Below, piece after piece: positions 1 to 8,609 of a DNA stretch of 64,000 bases; the stretch's first letter is position 1; every line of letters begins with the position of its first letter. The stretch spans positions 62,001 through 126,000 of the forward strand of contig JANSYI010000011.1 of the NCBI GenBank assembly GCA_024742475.1. The letters run 5' to 3'. The notes beneath the pieces are model-generated. The model was not told where the DNA came from. It saw nothing but the letters and a program-made list of their open reading frames with translations, and did no database searches. The DNA is from a bacterium (GTDB lineage: Bacteria > Myxococcota_A > Polyangia > Nannocystales > Nannocystaceae). The position numbers were made by a program, and so were the translations under genes.

Positions 1-2
1 TC

Positions 3-500
3 GAGTCGGTCAAGGCCCAAGCCGAAGCCGACCTGGCCGCCAAGGACGAGGAGGCCCGCAACGCCGCGAACGCCGAGGTCGCCAAGGCGCTGACGACCCA
101 AGCCGCCGAGCACCAGGCCGAGATCGAGTTCGCCGAAGCACAGCACCGCGCCGCGCTCGAGAAGGTCAAGGCCGAGGCCGAGGAGACCGAGACGAACGCC
201 CGCGCCGAGGTCGAAAAGCTCCGCGCCGAGCTCACCGCCGCCGAAGAGGCCGCGCAGACGGAGCGCGACGCCCTCAAGCAGGAGCTCGAAGGGGAGAAGT
301 CGCGCGCAGCCGAGGAGGTCACGAGCATGCAGGGCAAGCTCGACGCGCAGCAGCGCGAGCTCGAGACCCTCAGCGGCCAGCTCGACGACTACAAGGCTCG
401 CTACGAGTCCACCAGCCGCACGCTCGATGCACGCCGAGACGCGGAGCGACGCGCCAGCACGGCGCTGGCGGTGGCCCTCAAGGTCCTCGACGAGGGCTGA
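3..500 (+). CDS. Coiled-coil protein, C-terminal part (cut by window start)
   Basis: The open frame runs from the window edge to TGA at 498-500, giving at least 165 residues with no start in view. Composition is almost entirely Ala/Glu/Lys/Gln/Arg with heptad-like spacing, so it should form one long coiled coil. The tail is short and slightly more hydrophobic (ALAVALKVLDEG). Myxobacterial proteins of this look are often receiver-plus-coiled-coil polarity or motility proteins of the FrzS/AglZ type, but the N-terminal domain is outside the window, so that is only a suggestion. The next gene, hflX, begins 44 bases downstream on the same strand. Confidence 0.75.
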   Translation, partial: ESVKAQAEADLAAKDEEARNAANAEVAKALTTQAAEHQAEIEFAEAQHRAALEKVKAEAEETETNARAEVEKLRAELTAAEEAAQTERDALKQELEGEKSRAAEEVTSMQGKLDAQQRELETLSGQLDDYKARYESTSRTLDARRDAERRASTALAVALKVLDEG

Positions 501-544
501 GCGCAGGTGCCTCCACGGGCGGCGTGTGCTAAGGCAGGCGCCTC

Positions 545-2314
545 TTGACCAAGCTCCACGGCGATACGTCCAGCCTCAAGCCGAGCCACGTCCGGTTGCT
601 TCAGCGGCTGGGCGAGCGCAGCGTGCTCCCCGACCGCGTCCTCGGGCCTGCGCTCGCGCGTGACCTCCTCGATGTCGCGCTCGAGCTCAACCGCCGCGTG
701 GGTCTGTTCCTCGACCGGCGTGGCCGGGTCACGTCCGTCATCTTGGGCGACGCGCACAGCATGCAGCTGCCCGAGTTCGACCGCGTCCGAGGCGTCGCAG
801 GGCGCCTTCGCGGCATCCGCCTCGTGTTGACCCACCTCGTCGCGCAGGGTCTCGACCGCGAAGAGCTCGCCGACCTCGCCAAGCTCCGCCTCGATCTCGT
901 CGCGTCGATTCACCGCGGCCCCGCCGGCATCATGGCCGACGTTGCCGTGCTCAGCCCGCCCCCGCCAGACGCGCGGGAGACCTTCATCACCGCGACCCTG
1001 CCCACGGTCCCGCTGGCGCTGCTCGATCCCGACCACGGCCCCCCCGCCAGGCCCGACCTGCCGGTCCCCTTCGACGTGTTCATCCGCGACCGAGAGGCCC
1101 AGCTGGTCGCGGCCACCGCCCGGGCGCGCGCCGAGGTCGACGGCACGCGGGCCATGGCGATGGTCGTGCACAGCGGAGGGCCCACCGTCGAGGCGCGCAC
1201 CAACGAGCTGCGCGAGCTGTGTCAGACCGCCGGGGTCGCGCTCATCGATCTGGTCAAGCAGCGGCGACCGCATCCTGATCCGCGCACGTTCTTCGGCTCG
1301 GGCAAGCTTCGCGAGGTCCTCGTCCATGCGCTCGAACAAGACGTCGAGGTGCTGATCTGCGACCCCGAGCTGAGCGCCTCCCAAGCGCGCACGATCGCCA
1401 ACCTCACAGATCTCAAGGTCATCGACCGGACGATGCTGATCCTCGACATCTTCGCCAAGCACGCGACGAGTGCCGACGGCAAGCTGCAGGTCGAGCTGGC
1501 GCAGCTTCGCTACAACCTGCCCAAGATGGTCGGCAAGGGCACGATGATGTCCAGGCTGGCCGGCGGTATCGGCGGTCAGGGGCCCGGCGAGAGCAAGCTC
1601 GAGATCGATCGCCGCCGCGCCAACGACCGCATCAACGACCTCGAGCGTCGGCTCGAGAAGCTCAAGAAGCAGCGCGATCAGAAGCGGGCTCGACGGCGGC
1701 GCAACGACGTGCCCGTGGTCGCCATCGTGGGCTACACCAACGCGGGCAAGAGCACGCTGCTCAACACCGTCACGCAGAGCAAGGTCGACGCGGAAGACAA
1801 GCTCTTCGCCACGCTCGACCCCACCGTCCGGCGCATCCGCTTCCCCAACGAGCGCGAGATCGTCATGCTCGACACGGTCGGGTTCATTCGAGACCTGCCC
1901 CCTGCCCTGATGCAGGCGTTCTCCGCCACGCTCGAAGAGGTCGCCGATGCGGATCTCCTGCTGCACGTGGTCGACGCGACCGACCCGGACAAGGACCAGC
2001 AGATCGAGACCGTCGAGTCGATCCTCGGTGAGCTCGACGCTGGGTCGGTGCCCCGATTCGTCGTCTACAACAAGTGCGACGGCCTGCTCGACGAAGACAT
2101 CGAGGTGCTCGAGCGTCGGCGTCGGGGCGTTCGCCTCGAGGTCACCCGCGCGTTCTTCATCAGCGCGCTGCAGCGGCCCACCACCCGGGAGCTGCTCCGC
2201 GCAATCGAACACCACCTGTGGGCCCGTGGCCGAACGGCCGACCCCCCGACGGAGGCGTTCGAGGGCGAGCCGGCCGATGTGGTGCCCCTCCCCTTGCGCG
2301 AGCCCGACGACTGA
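545..2314 (+). CDS. hflX: Ribosome-associated GTPase HflX, long form
   Basis: A 589-residue protein of the HflX family, GTPases that bind the 50S subunit and help split or rescue stalled ribosomes. The G domain shows G1 GYTNAGKST at about residues 396-404, G3 DTVGF followed by the typical IRDLPP stretch, and G4 NKCD. The HflX N-terminal domain is seen at RTFFGSGKLRE and the glycine-rich GGIGGQGPGESKLEIDRRR segment, followed by a basic helical linker. About 190 residues precede the usual HflX start (MVVHSGGPTVEARTNEL), an extension found in some family members. The start is a TTG at 545; no better ATG keeps the extension. Confidence 0.93.
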   Translation: MTKLHGDTSSLKPSHVRLLQRLGERSVLPDRVLGPALARDLLDVALELNRRVGLFLDRRGRVTSVILGDAHSMQLPEFDRVRGVAGRLRGIRLVLTHLVAQGLDREELADLAKLRLDLVASIHRGPAGIMADVAVLSPPPPDARETFITATLPTVPLALLDPDHGPPARPDLPVPFDVFIRDREAQLVAATARARAEVDGTRAMAMVVHSGGPTVEARTNELRELCQTAGVALIDLVKQRRPHPDPRTFFGSGKLREVLVHALEQDVEVLICDPELSASQARTIANLTDLKVIDRTMLILDIFAKHATSADGKLQVELAQLRYNLPKMVGKGTMMSRLAGGIGGQGPGESKLEIDRRRANDRINDLERRLEKLKKQRDQKRARRRRNDVPVVAIVGYTNAGKSTLLNTVTQSKVDAEDKLFATLDPTVRRIRFPNEREIVMLDTVGFIRDLPPALMQAFSATLEEVADADLLLHVVDATDPDKDQQIETVESILGELDAGSVPRFVVYNKCDGLLDEDIEVLERRRRGVRLEVTRAFFISALQRPTTRELLRAIEHHLWARGRTADPPTEAFEGEPADVVPLPLREPDD

Positions 2315-2323
2315 ACGTAGAAG

Positions 2324-2518
2324 TCAGGCCTCACCGCCGAAGAAACCGGGAACGAGGACGTGAAGCAGGGACACGAGCACCACCGCCAAGCCGACCGGCG
2401 CGAGCACGGCCCCCTGCGCGCGCCGCCGCGAGCCCACGGCGGTGCCCCCGAGCCACGCCGCGCCCTGCACGGTCCCGACCATGCCCAACACGGCGCCAAC
2501 GATGCCAAGCAGACTCAT
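2324..2518 (-). CDS. Small two-helix membrane protein, hypothetical
   Basis: A 64-residue reading frame with ATG at 2516-2518 and TGA at 2324-2326. Two hydrophobic stretches (MSLLGIVGAVLGMVGTVQGA and VGLAVVLVSLLHVLVPGFF) flank a short basic loop (GSRRRAQG), which would place the loop in the cytoplasm and give a hairpin membrane protein. It is convergent with hflX, 9 bases away, and antisense to the annotated 5' end of uppP. The upstream part of the uppP frame looks like a shadow of this gene (rich in His, Arg and Pro), which favours this strand. Function unknown. Confidence 0.5.
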   Translation of the reverse strand: MSLLGIVGAVLGMVGTVQGAAWLGGTAVGSRRRAQGAVLAPVGLAVVLVSLLHVLVPGFFGGEA

Positions 2519-3421
2519 CGCGGCAAGGGTATCGCGCTGGGCGTTCTCGTCGCGCTCGGGCTTTGCGCGAGCGCGGCATGGGCCGCCCCAGCCGAGTCCG
2601 GCGGCAACGCGTTGACCGTGTGGTTCGCCATCGTGCTCGGCGCAATTCAAGGCGCGACCGAGTTCCTGCCGGTCAGCTCCTCGGGGCATCTATCCTTGGG
2701 CCAAGCGTGGCTCGGCATCGACCCCGAAGCTGCGGGGCACCGCTTCAACATCGTCCTGCACGCCGGCACGCTCATCGCCGTTGTGTGGGTGTATCGCAGC
2801 GACGTCCGCAAGCTGCTCGGCGTCCTCGCCAAGCCGACCGAGGACACCGCGGACCGTCGCCGGCTGATCCGCATGTTCATCGCCTCGCTCCCGCTGGGCA
2901 TCGTGCTCATCCCCGCTGTCGAGTCGCTGGTCGTCGCCATGGAGTCCCAGGTGCGGCTCGTCGGTGTCGCCTTGCTCGTCACCGCGGCCATCCTCTTCGC
3001 CGCGTTTCGACCCGGTCGCGGCGACGGGGAGACGACCGACGAGCCCCCCTCCGCAAGACAAGCCCTGCTCATCGGCATCGCGCAGGTCTTCGCCGTCATG
3101 CCCGGCATCTCGCGCAGCGGCAGCACGATCGCCGCCGGACTCGCCGTCGGCCTCGACCGACCTCGGGCGGCTCGCTTCTCCTTCCTCATCAGCCTGATCG
3201 CGGTCGGAGGCGCGTCGGCCAAAGAGGTGCTCGACATCCTCGGGGACAGCGCCTCGGGCGAGTCGATCGCCGTCGTCCCGTTCGCCGCCGGGTTCGTGAC
3301 CAGCCTCGTCGTGGGGCTGCTCTCCCTGCGCGGCCTTCTGTACCTGGTAGGCAAGGGCCGCGTGCTCGGCTTCGTCGTCTACCTCGTCCTGATGGGCACC
3401 GTCGCCATCGCGGTCGGGTAG
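2360..3421 (+). CDS. uppP: Undecaprenyl-diphosphatase UppP (BacA family), start uncertain
   Basis: Integral membrane enzyme that removes a phosphate from undecaprenyl diphosphate, recycling the lipid carrier for peptidoglycan and other cell-wall polymers. The family signature is clear: QGATEFLPVSSSGHLSLG near codon 2645 and the second motif MPGISRSGSTIAAGLAVGL near 3100, with several hydrophobic helices. The family normally begins close to TTG 2612 or GTG 2618 (about 269 residues). An in-frame signal-like stretch (ALGVLVALGLCASAAWA) precedes those codons, and GTG 2360 is the only standard start codon upstream of it, so the long form is given. Residues encoded before about 2519 overlap a minus-strand gene and are doubtful. 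Confidence 0.85.
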   Translation: MKQGHEHHRQADRREHGPLRAPPRAHGGAPEPRRALHGPDHAQHGANDAKQTHRGKGIALGVLVALGLCASAAWAAPAESGGNALTVWFAIVLGAIQGATEFLPVSSSGHLSLGQAWLGIDPEAAGHRFNIVLHAGTLIAVVWVYRSDVRKLLGVLAKPTEDTADRRRLIRMFIASLPLGIVLIPAVESLVVAMESQVRLVGVALLVTAAILFAAFRPGRGDGETTDEPPSARQALLIGIAQVFAVMPGISRSGSTIAAGLAVGLDRPRAARFSFLISLIAVGGASAKEVLDILGDSASGESIAVVPFAAGFVTSLVVGLLSLRGLLYLVGKGRVLGFVVYLVLMGTVAIAVG

Positions 3422-3432
3422 CGCTCGCCGCC

Positions 3433-4602
3433 TCACCCCTTGACGGTGGCGAAGCGGGACATCTTGCCCGGAGGCAGCGCCGGCGGGGCGTTGTACCGCC
3501 CCATCTTCAGATCGATGCCTGCGTCGTTCTTCGAGCAACCACGCGCAGCCCGAACCTCTCCGGTGCGCAGCCGGATGGCCAGTCGACCGCACGTCCTCGA
3601 GAAGCTGTCGTCCCCATGCACCTCGTCTTGGTGGGTGCACAGCTGCCCTTGCATCGCGCCTTCGTGGCTGCCGAGCAGCGTCCACAGCTCATCGAGCGTC
3701 GAGGGCCGATGCTGGGCGTACAGCGTCGTGGCCATGTTGAGCCTCGCAAAGCTCGTGCTCCCACGGGGTACCGCCTCGTGCTGGCGCAGGACGGGGTCGA
3801 AGCAGTGGTTGGTGTGCAGGTGCGCCGCCCGAGGACCCACCTGGGTGAGGACCTTTCGCTGGCCGCTGCTCTCGACGCCGAAGAAGTCCCGGCCATCGGC
3901 GATGGTGTAGTAGTGCCCGCTGCTCAGCGGCAGGGCGTACAGACGCTCGCGCGCATCCGTGGCCGACGGCGCATCGAGCATCGCCCGGACCACGGCCGGC
4001 CACACGACCCCGACCCCCCCGTCGGTGCTCGAGAGGTTGTTGATCGTGACCGCGACCGCGTCCTGTCCGAGGCCTGCCATGCCGAGGCATCCGGTGAGGG
4101 TGAAACACAGCGACTGCTGCGTGGTCCCCTTTGGCGCGACCGACATCATCCTCACGAACGGCTCGGCGGAGGCGTGCATGTCCCACGTCTGGCCCAGCAC
4201 AGGGCCCTCGACGCCCGTGAAGTAGATCGACGTGCAACCGCCGGGATCGGCATCGGCCTGCTCGGCTTCCGACGAGGGGAGCCCCACGGCCGAAGGCGGC
4301 ACGTCGCGCAGGTCGGTGTAGTGGTTGAGAACGACGATATCCTCGGGAGACATGTTTGCGCCCTCGGCGATGCCGAGCAGCTCCGCGTGAAGCCCGGGCA
4401 AATGACGCTCGAGCACCGGGAGGTGGGCACCGGCCGCCTGCTGTACGTGCTCGGTCGACCCGAAGCGGCTGCGGCGTACGGCCAGAGCGAGCCGGATGTC
4501 TGCCAGAGCGCCGATCGGCTCGCGCCACAGCTCCCCGTGCGCCCTGCCGCGCTCTGTTGGGTCGGCTTGGTCGAAGACGACGGGCTGCATCGCGTGTGGC
4601 AC
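3433..4602 (-). CDS. C45-family autoproteolytic acyltransferase/hydrolase
   Basis: A 389-residue protein resembling the C45 family (acyl-CoA:6-aminopenicillanate acyltransferase and relatives), Ntn-hydrolases that cleave themselves before a Cys which then becomes the nucleophile of an amide hydrolase or acyl transferase. The expected site is GGCTSIYF near residue 122, followed by GQTWDMH, the usual second motif. Further down, VAVTINNLSSTDGG and HTNHCF fit the family. No signal peptide is visible. It lies 9 bases downstream of the MFS permease gene on the same strand, so the two are probably co-transcribed. The substrate cannot be told from sequence. ATG 4602 is used; a second Met four codons later is possible. 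Confidence 0.82.
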   Translation of the reverse strand: MPHAMQPVVFDQADPTERGRAHGELWREPIGALADIRLALAVRRSRFGSTEHVQQAAGAHLPVLERHLPGLHAELLGIAEGANMSPEDIVVLNHYTDLRDVPPSAVGLPSSEAEQADADPGGCTSIYFTGVEGPVLGQTWDMHASAEPFVRMMSVAPKGTTQQSLCFTLTGCLGMAGLGQDAVAVTINNLSSTDGGVGVVWPAVVRAMLDAPSATDARERLYALPLSSGHYYTIADGRDFFGVESSGQRKVLTQVGPRAAHLHTNHCFDPVLRQHEAVPRGSTSFARLNMATTLYAQHRPSTLDELWTLLGSHEGAMQGQLCTHQDEVHGDDSFSRTCGRLAIRLRTGEVRAARGCSKNDAGIDLKMGRYNAPPALPPGKMSRFATVKG

Positions 4603-4611
4603 GAGGCCAGC

Positions 4612-5820
4612 CTACCCCACCGCGCCCGAGCGGACCTGGAAGCGACGACCCGCGACGGGGCACAGCAGGCCCAACACGACGGCGAGCGCACCCGAGACGC
4701 AAAACACGGGCGTGTAGCCGACGGCGTCTCCCATCGCGCCCCCCAGCGGCGCGGCGAAGAACGCCCCGGCCATGTACATGACCTGCATCGCGGTGAAGTC
4801 GGTGGCCCCGATCGACGGGTCGGCGCGCCCCATCGCCAGCGCGAAGATGCACACCGCAACACCGCCGCCGGCCGCGGCCTCGACGACGTTGATCGGAGCG
4901 AAGGTGACCACCGGCAGATCGCCCAGCGCCGCGACACCCAAGGCTGCCAGCGCGAGACCCTGCACGATGCTGCAGACCGCCAGCGTCGGGGCCCAACCGC
5001 GGCGCCTGACGAACGCACCGGCCAGCGCCGCGCCCCCGATGACGGCGCCTGCCCCGATGAGGCCATCGAGCAGCGCGATCATCTCCTTGGTGTAGCCGTG
5101 GTCGACCAACATCGGCTTGGTCAGCGCCCCGCCGAAGGTCTCGCCGAACTTCGCGAACATGATGAACCCCCAAAAGGCCACACCCTGCCGGCGCAGCGAC
5201 GCCCACAGCAGGGGCAGTACGCGGCGCGGCGGCGGTCTGGGGCTCTCGGGCTCGGGCGTGAGCAGGACGAACATCAAGACCGCGCCGATGAGCGCCGACA
5301 TCAGCCAGAAGTCCCCGGCCCAGCCGATCGTCCCGAGCAGCCCGACGAGCACGCCCCCTCCGAGCAGGTTGCCGACCTTGAACCCGCCGACCTGCGCGCT
5401 GTTGGCGGGGCCGAGCTCCTCGCCCTCGAGCAACCGAACGGCCCAGCCGTCGACCGCGATGTCCTGGGTCGCCGCGAACACGTTGAGCACGAGGAACAGC
5501 AAGACGACGAGGCCCAGATCGTCTTCGGGCCGCACGAGCGAGAGCGCCAGCGTGACGCCGAGCATGCCCACCTGGGCGGGGATCAGCCAGCTGCGGTGCC
5601 GGCCCAACCTCTGGGACCCATAGCGGTCGACCAGCGGCGCCCAGAGGAACTTGAGCAGCCACGGCGCGGAGAGGAAGCCCGCGAGCCCGATCGTCTTGAG
5701 GTCGAGGCCCTGCTCACGAAGCACGACGGGCAGAACCACCGCGAGGAAACCTCCGGGTAGCCCCTGGCACACGTACAGCGCGAACAAGAATGCGAGCCGG
5801 CGGGACACGGCGTCGCCCAT
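4612..5820 (-). CDS. MFS permease, AmpG-like
   Basis: A 402-residue transporter with about twelve hydrophobic segments. The N-terminal half carries YVCQGLPGGF, then WLLKFLWAPLVDRYG, then DIAVDGWAV, the pattern of the AmpG/acetyl-CoA-transporter branch of the major facilitator superfamily. AmpG imports anhydro-muropeptides for cell-wall recycling; whether this one does is inferred only from similarity. The start is ATG 5818-5820 (MGDAVSRRLAF); the reading frame continues upstream, but with shadow-like sequence. The gene precedes the C45 hydrolase gene by 9 bases, which suggests that a transported compound is then processed by that enzyme. Confidence 0.82.
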   Translation of the reverse strand: MGDAVSRRLAFLFALYVCQGLPGGFLAVVLPVVLREQGLDLKTIGLAGFLSAPWLLKFLWAPLVDRYGSQRLGRHRSWLIPAQVGMLGVTLALSLVRPEDDLGLVVLLFLVLNVFAATQDIAVDGWAVRLLEGEELGPANSAQVGGFKVGNLLGGGVLVGLLGTIGWAGDFWLMSALIGAVLMFVLLTPEPESPRPPPRRVLPLLWASLRRQGVAFWGFIMFAKFGETFGGALTKPMLVDHGYTKEMIALLDGLIGAGAVIGGAALAGAFVRRRGWAPTLAVCSIVQGLALAALGVAALGDLPVVTFAPINVVEAAAGGGVAVCIFALAMGRADPSIGATDFTAMQVMYMAGAFFAAPLGGAMGDAVGYTPVFCVSGALAVVLGLLCPVAGRRFQVRSGAVG

Positions 5821-5855
5821 GATAGGACCCCACCGCGGCAGCGGGGCCGCAATCG

Positions 5856-6304
5856 CTATTTCAGTTCGAGGCCCGCTGTGGCCTCGTAGTCCTTTTTGCC
5901 GCCTTCCCACGTGGCGTGAGCCACCACGCGGAACTTCTCGCATCCCTCGCCGAAAGCGTAGTCGCCGGGTCGAACGAGGACGACGTAAACGCCTTGATCC
6001 GCTCGGCGGGCACCTCGGCCACGTCGCCACCGCAGCTGATCTTGGCGCTGAACGAGTCGGGCGCGGCACCGGCGTTGAACACCATCGCGACCTGGTTGTG
6101 CATGGTGACGTGGGTGATGTCCGTCTCGCCCTCGCGATGCTGTTTGATCGACCGCTTCATCGCGGGCATCTTGCAGTTGCCGCCCTCGCACTGCCACGCG
6201 CCGCGGTACGAGAGGAACTGGTTGCGGAGGTTCTGCCGAAGCGCGCCACAACCGAGCGCGAGCGGGGCACCGACGAGACCAAGGAGCAGCAATGCACGAC
6301 GCAT
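5856..6304 (-). pseudogene. Small lipoprotein gene interrupted by one frameshift
   Basis: From ATG 6302-6304 the frame encodes a signal peptide with lipobox (LLLLGLVGAPLALGC, Cys19), then a conserved-looking body to about PAER at 5995. In that frame the rest turns into Ser/Arg/Thr-rich nonsense ending at 5861. Switching frame by one base at about 5990-5998 restores a sensible tail (QGVYVVLVRPGDYAFGEGC, then a Lys/Glu-rich end) that stops at TAG 5856-5858. The intact product would be about 148 residues, an outer-membrane or periplasmic lipoprotein of unknown role. Either the gene is a recent pseudogene or the assembly lost one base here. Confidence 0.6.
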
Positions 6305-6374
6305 GGCGTGCAGAGTACCGCGCCTCCTTTGCGGGCGGGTGCGATCCCTGCGATCCTCTCCAAGCGCCGCCCTC

Positions 6375-7223
6375 ATGATTCCACCGAGCCTGATCCCGCT
6401 GCCGATCGCCCCCGAGGTCGCCAAGCGTGTGGACGCCCTCGAGCTGCCCTTCTCGCGCCATGGGGTCGACCCGTACGGCATCGACAAGAAGGAGCTCGCG
6501 AAGTTCTTCACGCTGCTGCGCTTCCTCTATGAGCGCTACTTCGACATCGAGTGCGTGGGCATCCACAACGTGCCCGGTCGCGGCCGCGCAATGCTCGTGG
6601 GCAATCACTCCGGTGGGGTCGCGCTCGATGGGTTGATGGTGATCGCCTCGGCCTTCCTCGAGATGCAGACGCCCCGGCTCGCGCAGGGTATGGCCGAGAA
6701 GTTCCTGCAGAAGGTGCCCTTCTTGGCGAACTTTTCGAACCGGCTGGGCCAGTTCACGGGACTGCCCGAGCACTGCATCCGGCTACTCGAGGACGACCGA
6801 CTCCTGATGGTCTTTCCCGAAGGAGCGCGCGGCACCGCGAAGCTGTATCGGGACCGCGACTCGCTCGTGCAGTTCGGTACCGGCTTCGTCCGATTGGCCC
6901 TCCGCACCGCAACCCCGATCGTCCCGGTCGCGTTCGTCGGCGGTGGCGAGGCGATTCCCACCGTCGCCAACCTCTACGGCCTGGGCAAGTTCCTCGGCGT
7001 GCCCTACGTGCCGATCACCCCCTACGGCGTCGCCCTGCCCTTGCCCGTGCGCCTGAAGATCCTCTACGGCGAGCCCGTCATGCTCGAAGGCGATGCCAGC
7101 GACACCGACGAGGTCATCGCGCGCCACGTCGCGCTCATCAAGGGCAAGCTCGCCGAGCTGATCGCCCAAGGCCGCGCCCTGCGAGAAGGCCAGATCACGG
7201 CCGAGGAAGTGAAGCTCTCATGA
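6375..7223 (+). CDS. PlsC-like lysophospholipid acyltransferase
   Basis: A 282-residue acyltransferase of the PlsC/DGAT-like superfamily, which moves acyl chains onto lysophospholipids or other acceptors at the membrane. The acceptor motif is NHSGGVALDG near residue 76 (His and Asp separated by six residues, as in the NHSGxxPxDG subgroup rather than the classical HX4D). The glycerol-phosphate-binding motif FPEGARGTAK and the later PIVPVAFVGGGE are also present. The start is ATG 6375. The stop overlaps the start of the next gene by four bases (ATGA at 7220-7223), so the two products are translationally coupled. The natural substrate is not evident. Confidence 0.87.
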   Translation: MIPPSLIPLPIAPEVAKRVDALELPFSRHGVDPYGIDKKELAKFFTLLRFLYERYFDIECVGIHNVPGRGRAMLVGNHSGGVALDGLMVIASAFLEMQTPRLAQGMAEKFLQKVPFLANFSNRLGQFTGLPEHCIRLLEDDRLLMVFPEGARGTAKLYRDRDSLVQFGTGFVRLALRTATPIVPVAFVGGGEAIPTVANLYGLGKFLGVPYVPITPYGVALPLPVRLKILYGEPVMLEGDASDTDEVIARHVALIKGKLAELIAQGRALREGQITAEEVKLS

Positions 7224-8131
7224 AGGTCATGGTCACCGGCGTCGCCGGACACATGGGCCGGCTCGTCGCCTACATGCTGCTCGAGCAGGGGCATGAGGTC
7301 ATCGGGCTCGATCGCCGCGCCTGGTACCACCCCCCCGACGGGATTCGCGTGTTTCAGGCCGACATCCGCAAGCGGCCCGCCGAAGACGTGTTTCGGACTC
7401 AGCAGCCCGACGCCGTCATTCACATGGCGACGGTCACCCACCTCACCCACCGCAGTGAGGACCGCTATCGCATCAACCTCAAGGGTACGCAGGCGTTCTT
7501 CGAGCACTGTCACCGCTACGGGGTCAAGCGCGCCATCTTCGTTGGACGCCACACCTTCTATGGAGCCGCCCCGGACTCGCCGCTGTACCACACCGAGTCC
7601 GAGCCACCGATGGCGGTCCACACCTTTCCCGAGCTCTCGGACCTCGTCGCGGCCGACCTGTACGCAGGGGCCACCCTGTGGCGTCACCCCGAGATCGACA
7701 CGTCGGTCTTGCGATGCTGCTACACGCTCGGCCCCCTGCGGCAGGGCACGCTCGCGGCGTTCCTCCGAGGCCCGCGCGTGCCCACCGTGCTGGGCTTCGA
7801 CCCCTTGTTCCAGTTCATTCACGAACGCGACGCAGCCCGGGCGATCGTTCTGGCGCTGAGCAAGGGCTTGCGGGGCGTCTACAACGTCGCAGGCCCACCG
7901 CCGGTTCCGCTCTCGGTCGTCATCCGAGAGACGGGGCGCTCCAACCTCCCCATCCCCGAGCCTCTCTTTCGCGCGGCGCTGGGGCGATTCGGCCTGCCCG
8001 ACCTGCCCCGCGGCGCGCTCGAGCACGTGAAGTACCCGATCGTCATCGACGGCACCGAGTTTGCCGAAGCCACCGGCTTCACCGCGCAGTTCGACGAAGA
8101 CGCGACCCTACGCGCGTATCGAGACGCATAG
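7220..8131 (+). CDS. Extended SDR (NAD-dependent epimerase/dehydratase-like)
   Basis: A 303-residue Rossmann protein. The N-terminus VMVTGVAGHMGRLVAYMLL matches the TGxxGxxG dinucleotide site, followed by an acidic residue after strand 2 (IGLDRRAW) and VIHMATVTH, equivalent to the hhxxAA motif. The usual catalytic YxxxK is not evident: the corresponding stretch reads ADLYAGATLW, with Tyr but no Lys. Activity could therefore be altered or lost, leaving a binding or scaffold role. It is translationally coupled (ATGA) to the acyltransferase before it, so both probably act on the same lipid or polyketide-like substrate. Confidence 0.85.
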   Translation: MKVMVTGVAGHMGRLVAYMLLEQGHEVIGLDRRAWYHPPDGIRVFQADIRKRPAEDVFRTQQPDAVIHMATVTHLTHRSEDRYRINLKGTQAFFEHCHRYGVKRAIFVGRHTFYGAAPDSPLYHTESEPPMAVHTFPELSDLVAADLYAGATLWRHPEIDTSVLRCCYTLGPLRQGTLAAFLRGPRVPTVLGFDPLFQFIHERDAARAIVLALSKGLRGVYNVAGPPPVPLSVVIRETGRSNLPIPEPLFRAALGRFGLPDLPRGALEHVKYPIVIDGTEFAEATGFTAQFDEDATLRAYRDA

Positions 8132-8143
8132 GCCTCCGGCGGT

Positions 8144-8467
8144 CTACCCCCGGGGGCCGACGAACGTCACGCGTTGCACGCACCGCAGCCCATCGACGGG
8201 CACGGCCTCGAACACGACGGAGCGCTGCGACGCCATCGCGTCGAACAGCTGCTCGAGCACGCGGTCGGCGAGCGGATATTTGCGACAGGCGCCCTCGCCG
8301 AACGATACGCTGCCCTCCGTGCCCGCGAGCCGGACTGGCTCGGTGGTGATCGTCCCGCCACGACCCCCCGCAGCGAGCTCAATCGCCAGGATTCGCACGG
8401 TTTGAGGGGTTTTGGGGGTCTCGGAGACCGCGAGGGCAGACAACAGGACGAGCGCGAGGGCCTTCAC
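8144..8467 (-). CDS. Small secreted protein, hypothetical
   Basis: A 107-residue frame from GTG 8465-8467 with a short signal peptide (MKALALVLLSALAVSE) and a body rich in beta-prone residues. It has two Cys (GACRKYP and GLRCVQRV) that could pair in the periplasm. No family was recognised. It is convergent with the SDR gene (12 bases apart) and divergent from the VWA gene; the 142-base gap at 8468-8609 probably holds both promoters, although no clear consensus was seen. The frame is open far upstream of the GTG, but that stretch is antisense to the VWA gene. Confidence 0.6.
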   Translation of the reverse strand: MKALALVLLSALAVSETPKTPQTVRILAIELAAGGRGGTITTEPVRLAGTEGSVSFGEGACRKYPLADRVLEQLFDAMASQRSVVFEAVPVDGLRCVQRVTFVGPRG

Positions 8468-8609
8468 GGACCCCCGAACGCGTCCCAAACCCCTCCGCTT
8501 GCACTCCGTCGACCGGCCCGCTGGCACGGTCACATCCGCGCATCGATCCGTGCATTGCGCGAAGGTGCGGGCGTTCGGCGCCGTCGTGAGGCATCGTTGC
8601 GGGGTCGGC

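Noticed and set aside
401..2215. Minus-strand open frame opposite hflX (604 codons)
   Set aside because: The opposite strand carries all HflX GTPase motifs; the minus translation has none.
2074..5760. Very long plus-strand open frame (1228 codons)
   Set aside because: It is antisense to the MFS and C45 genes and overlaps uppP; its translation is Arg/Pro/His-rich without any motif, a usual artefact of high-GC DNA.
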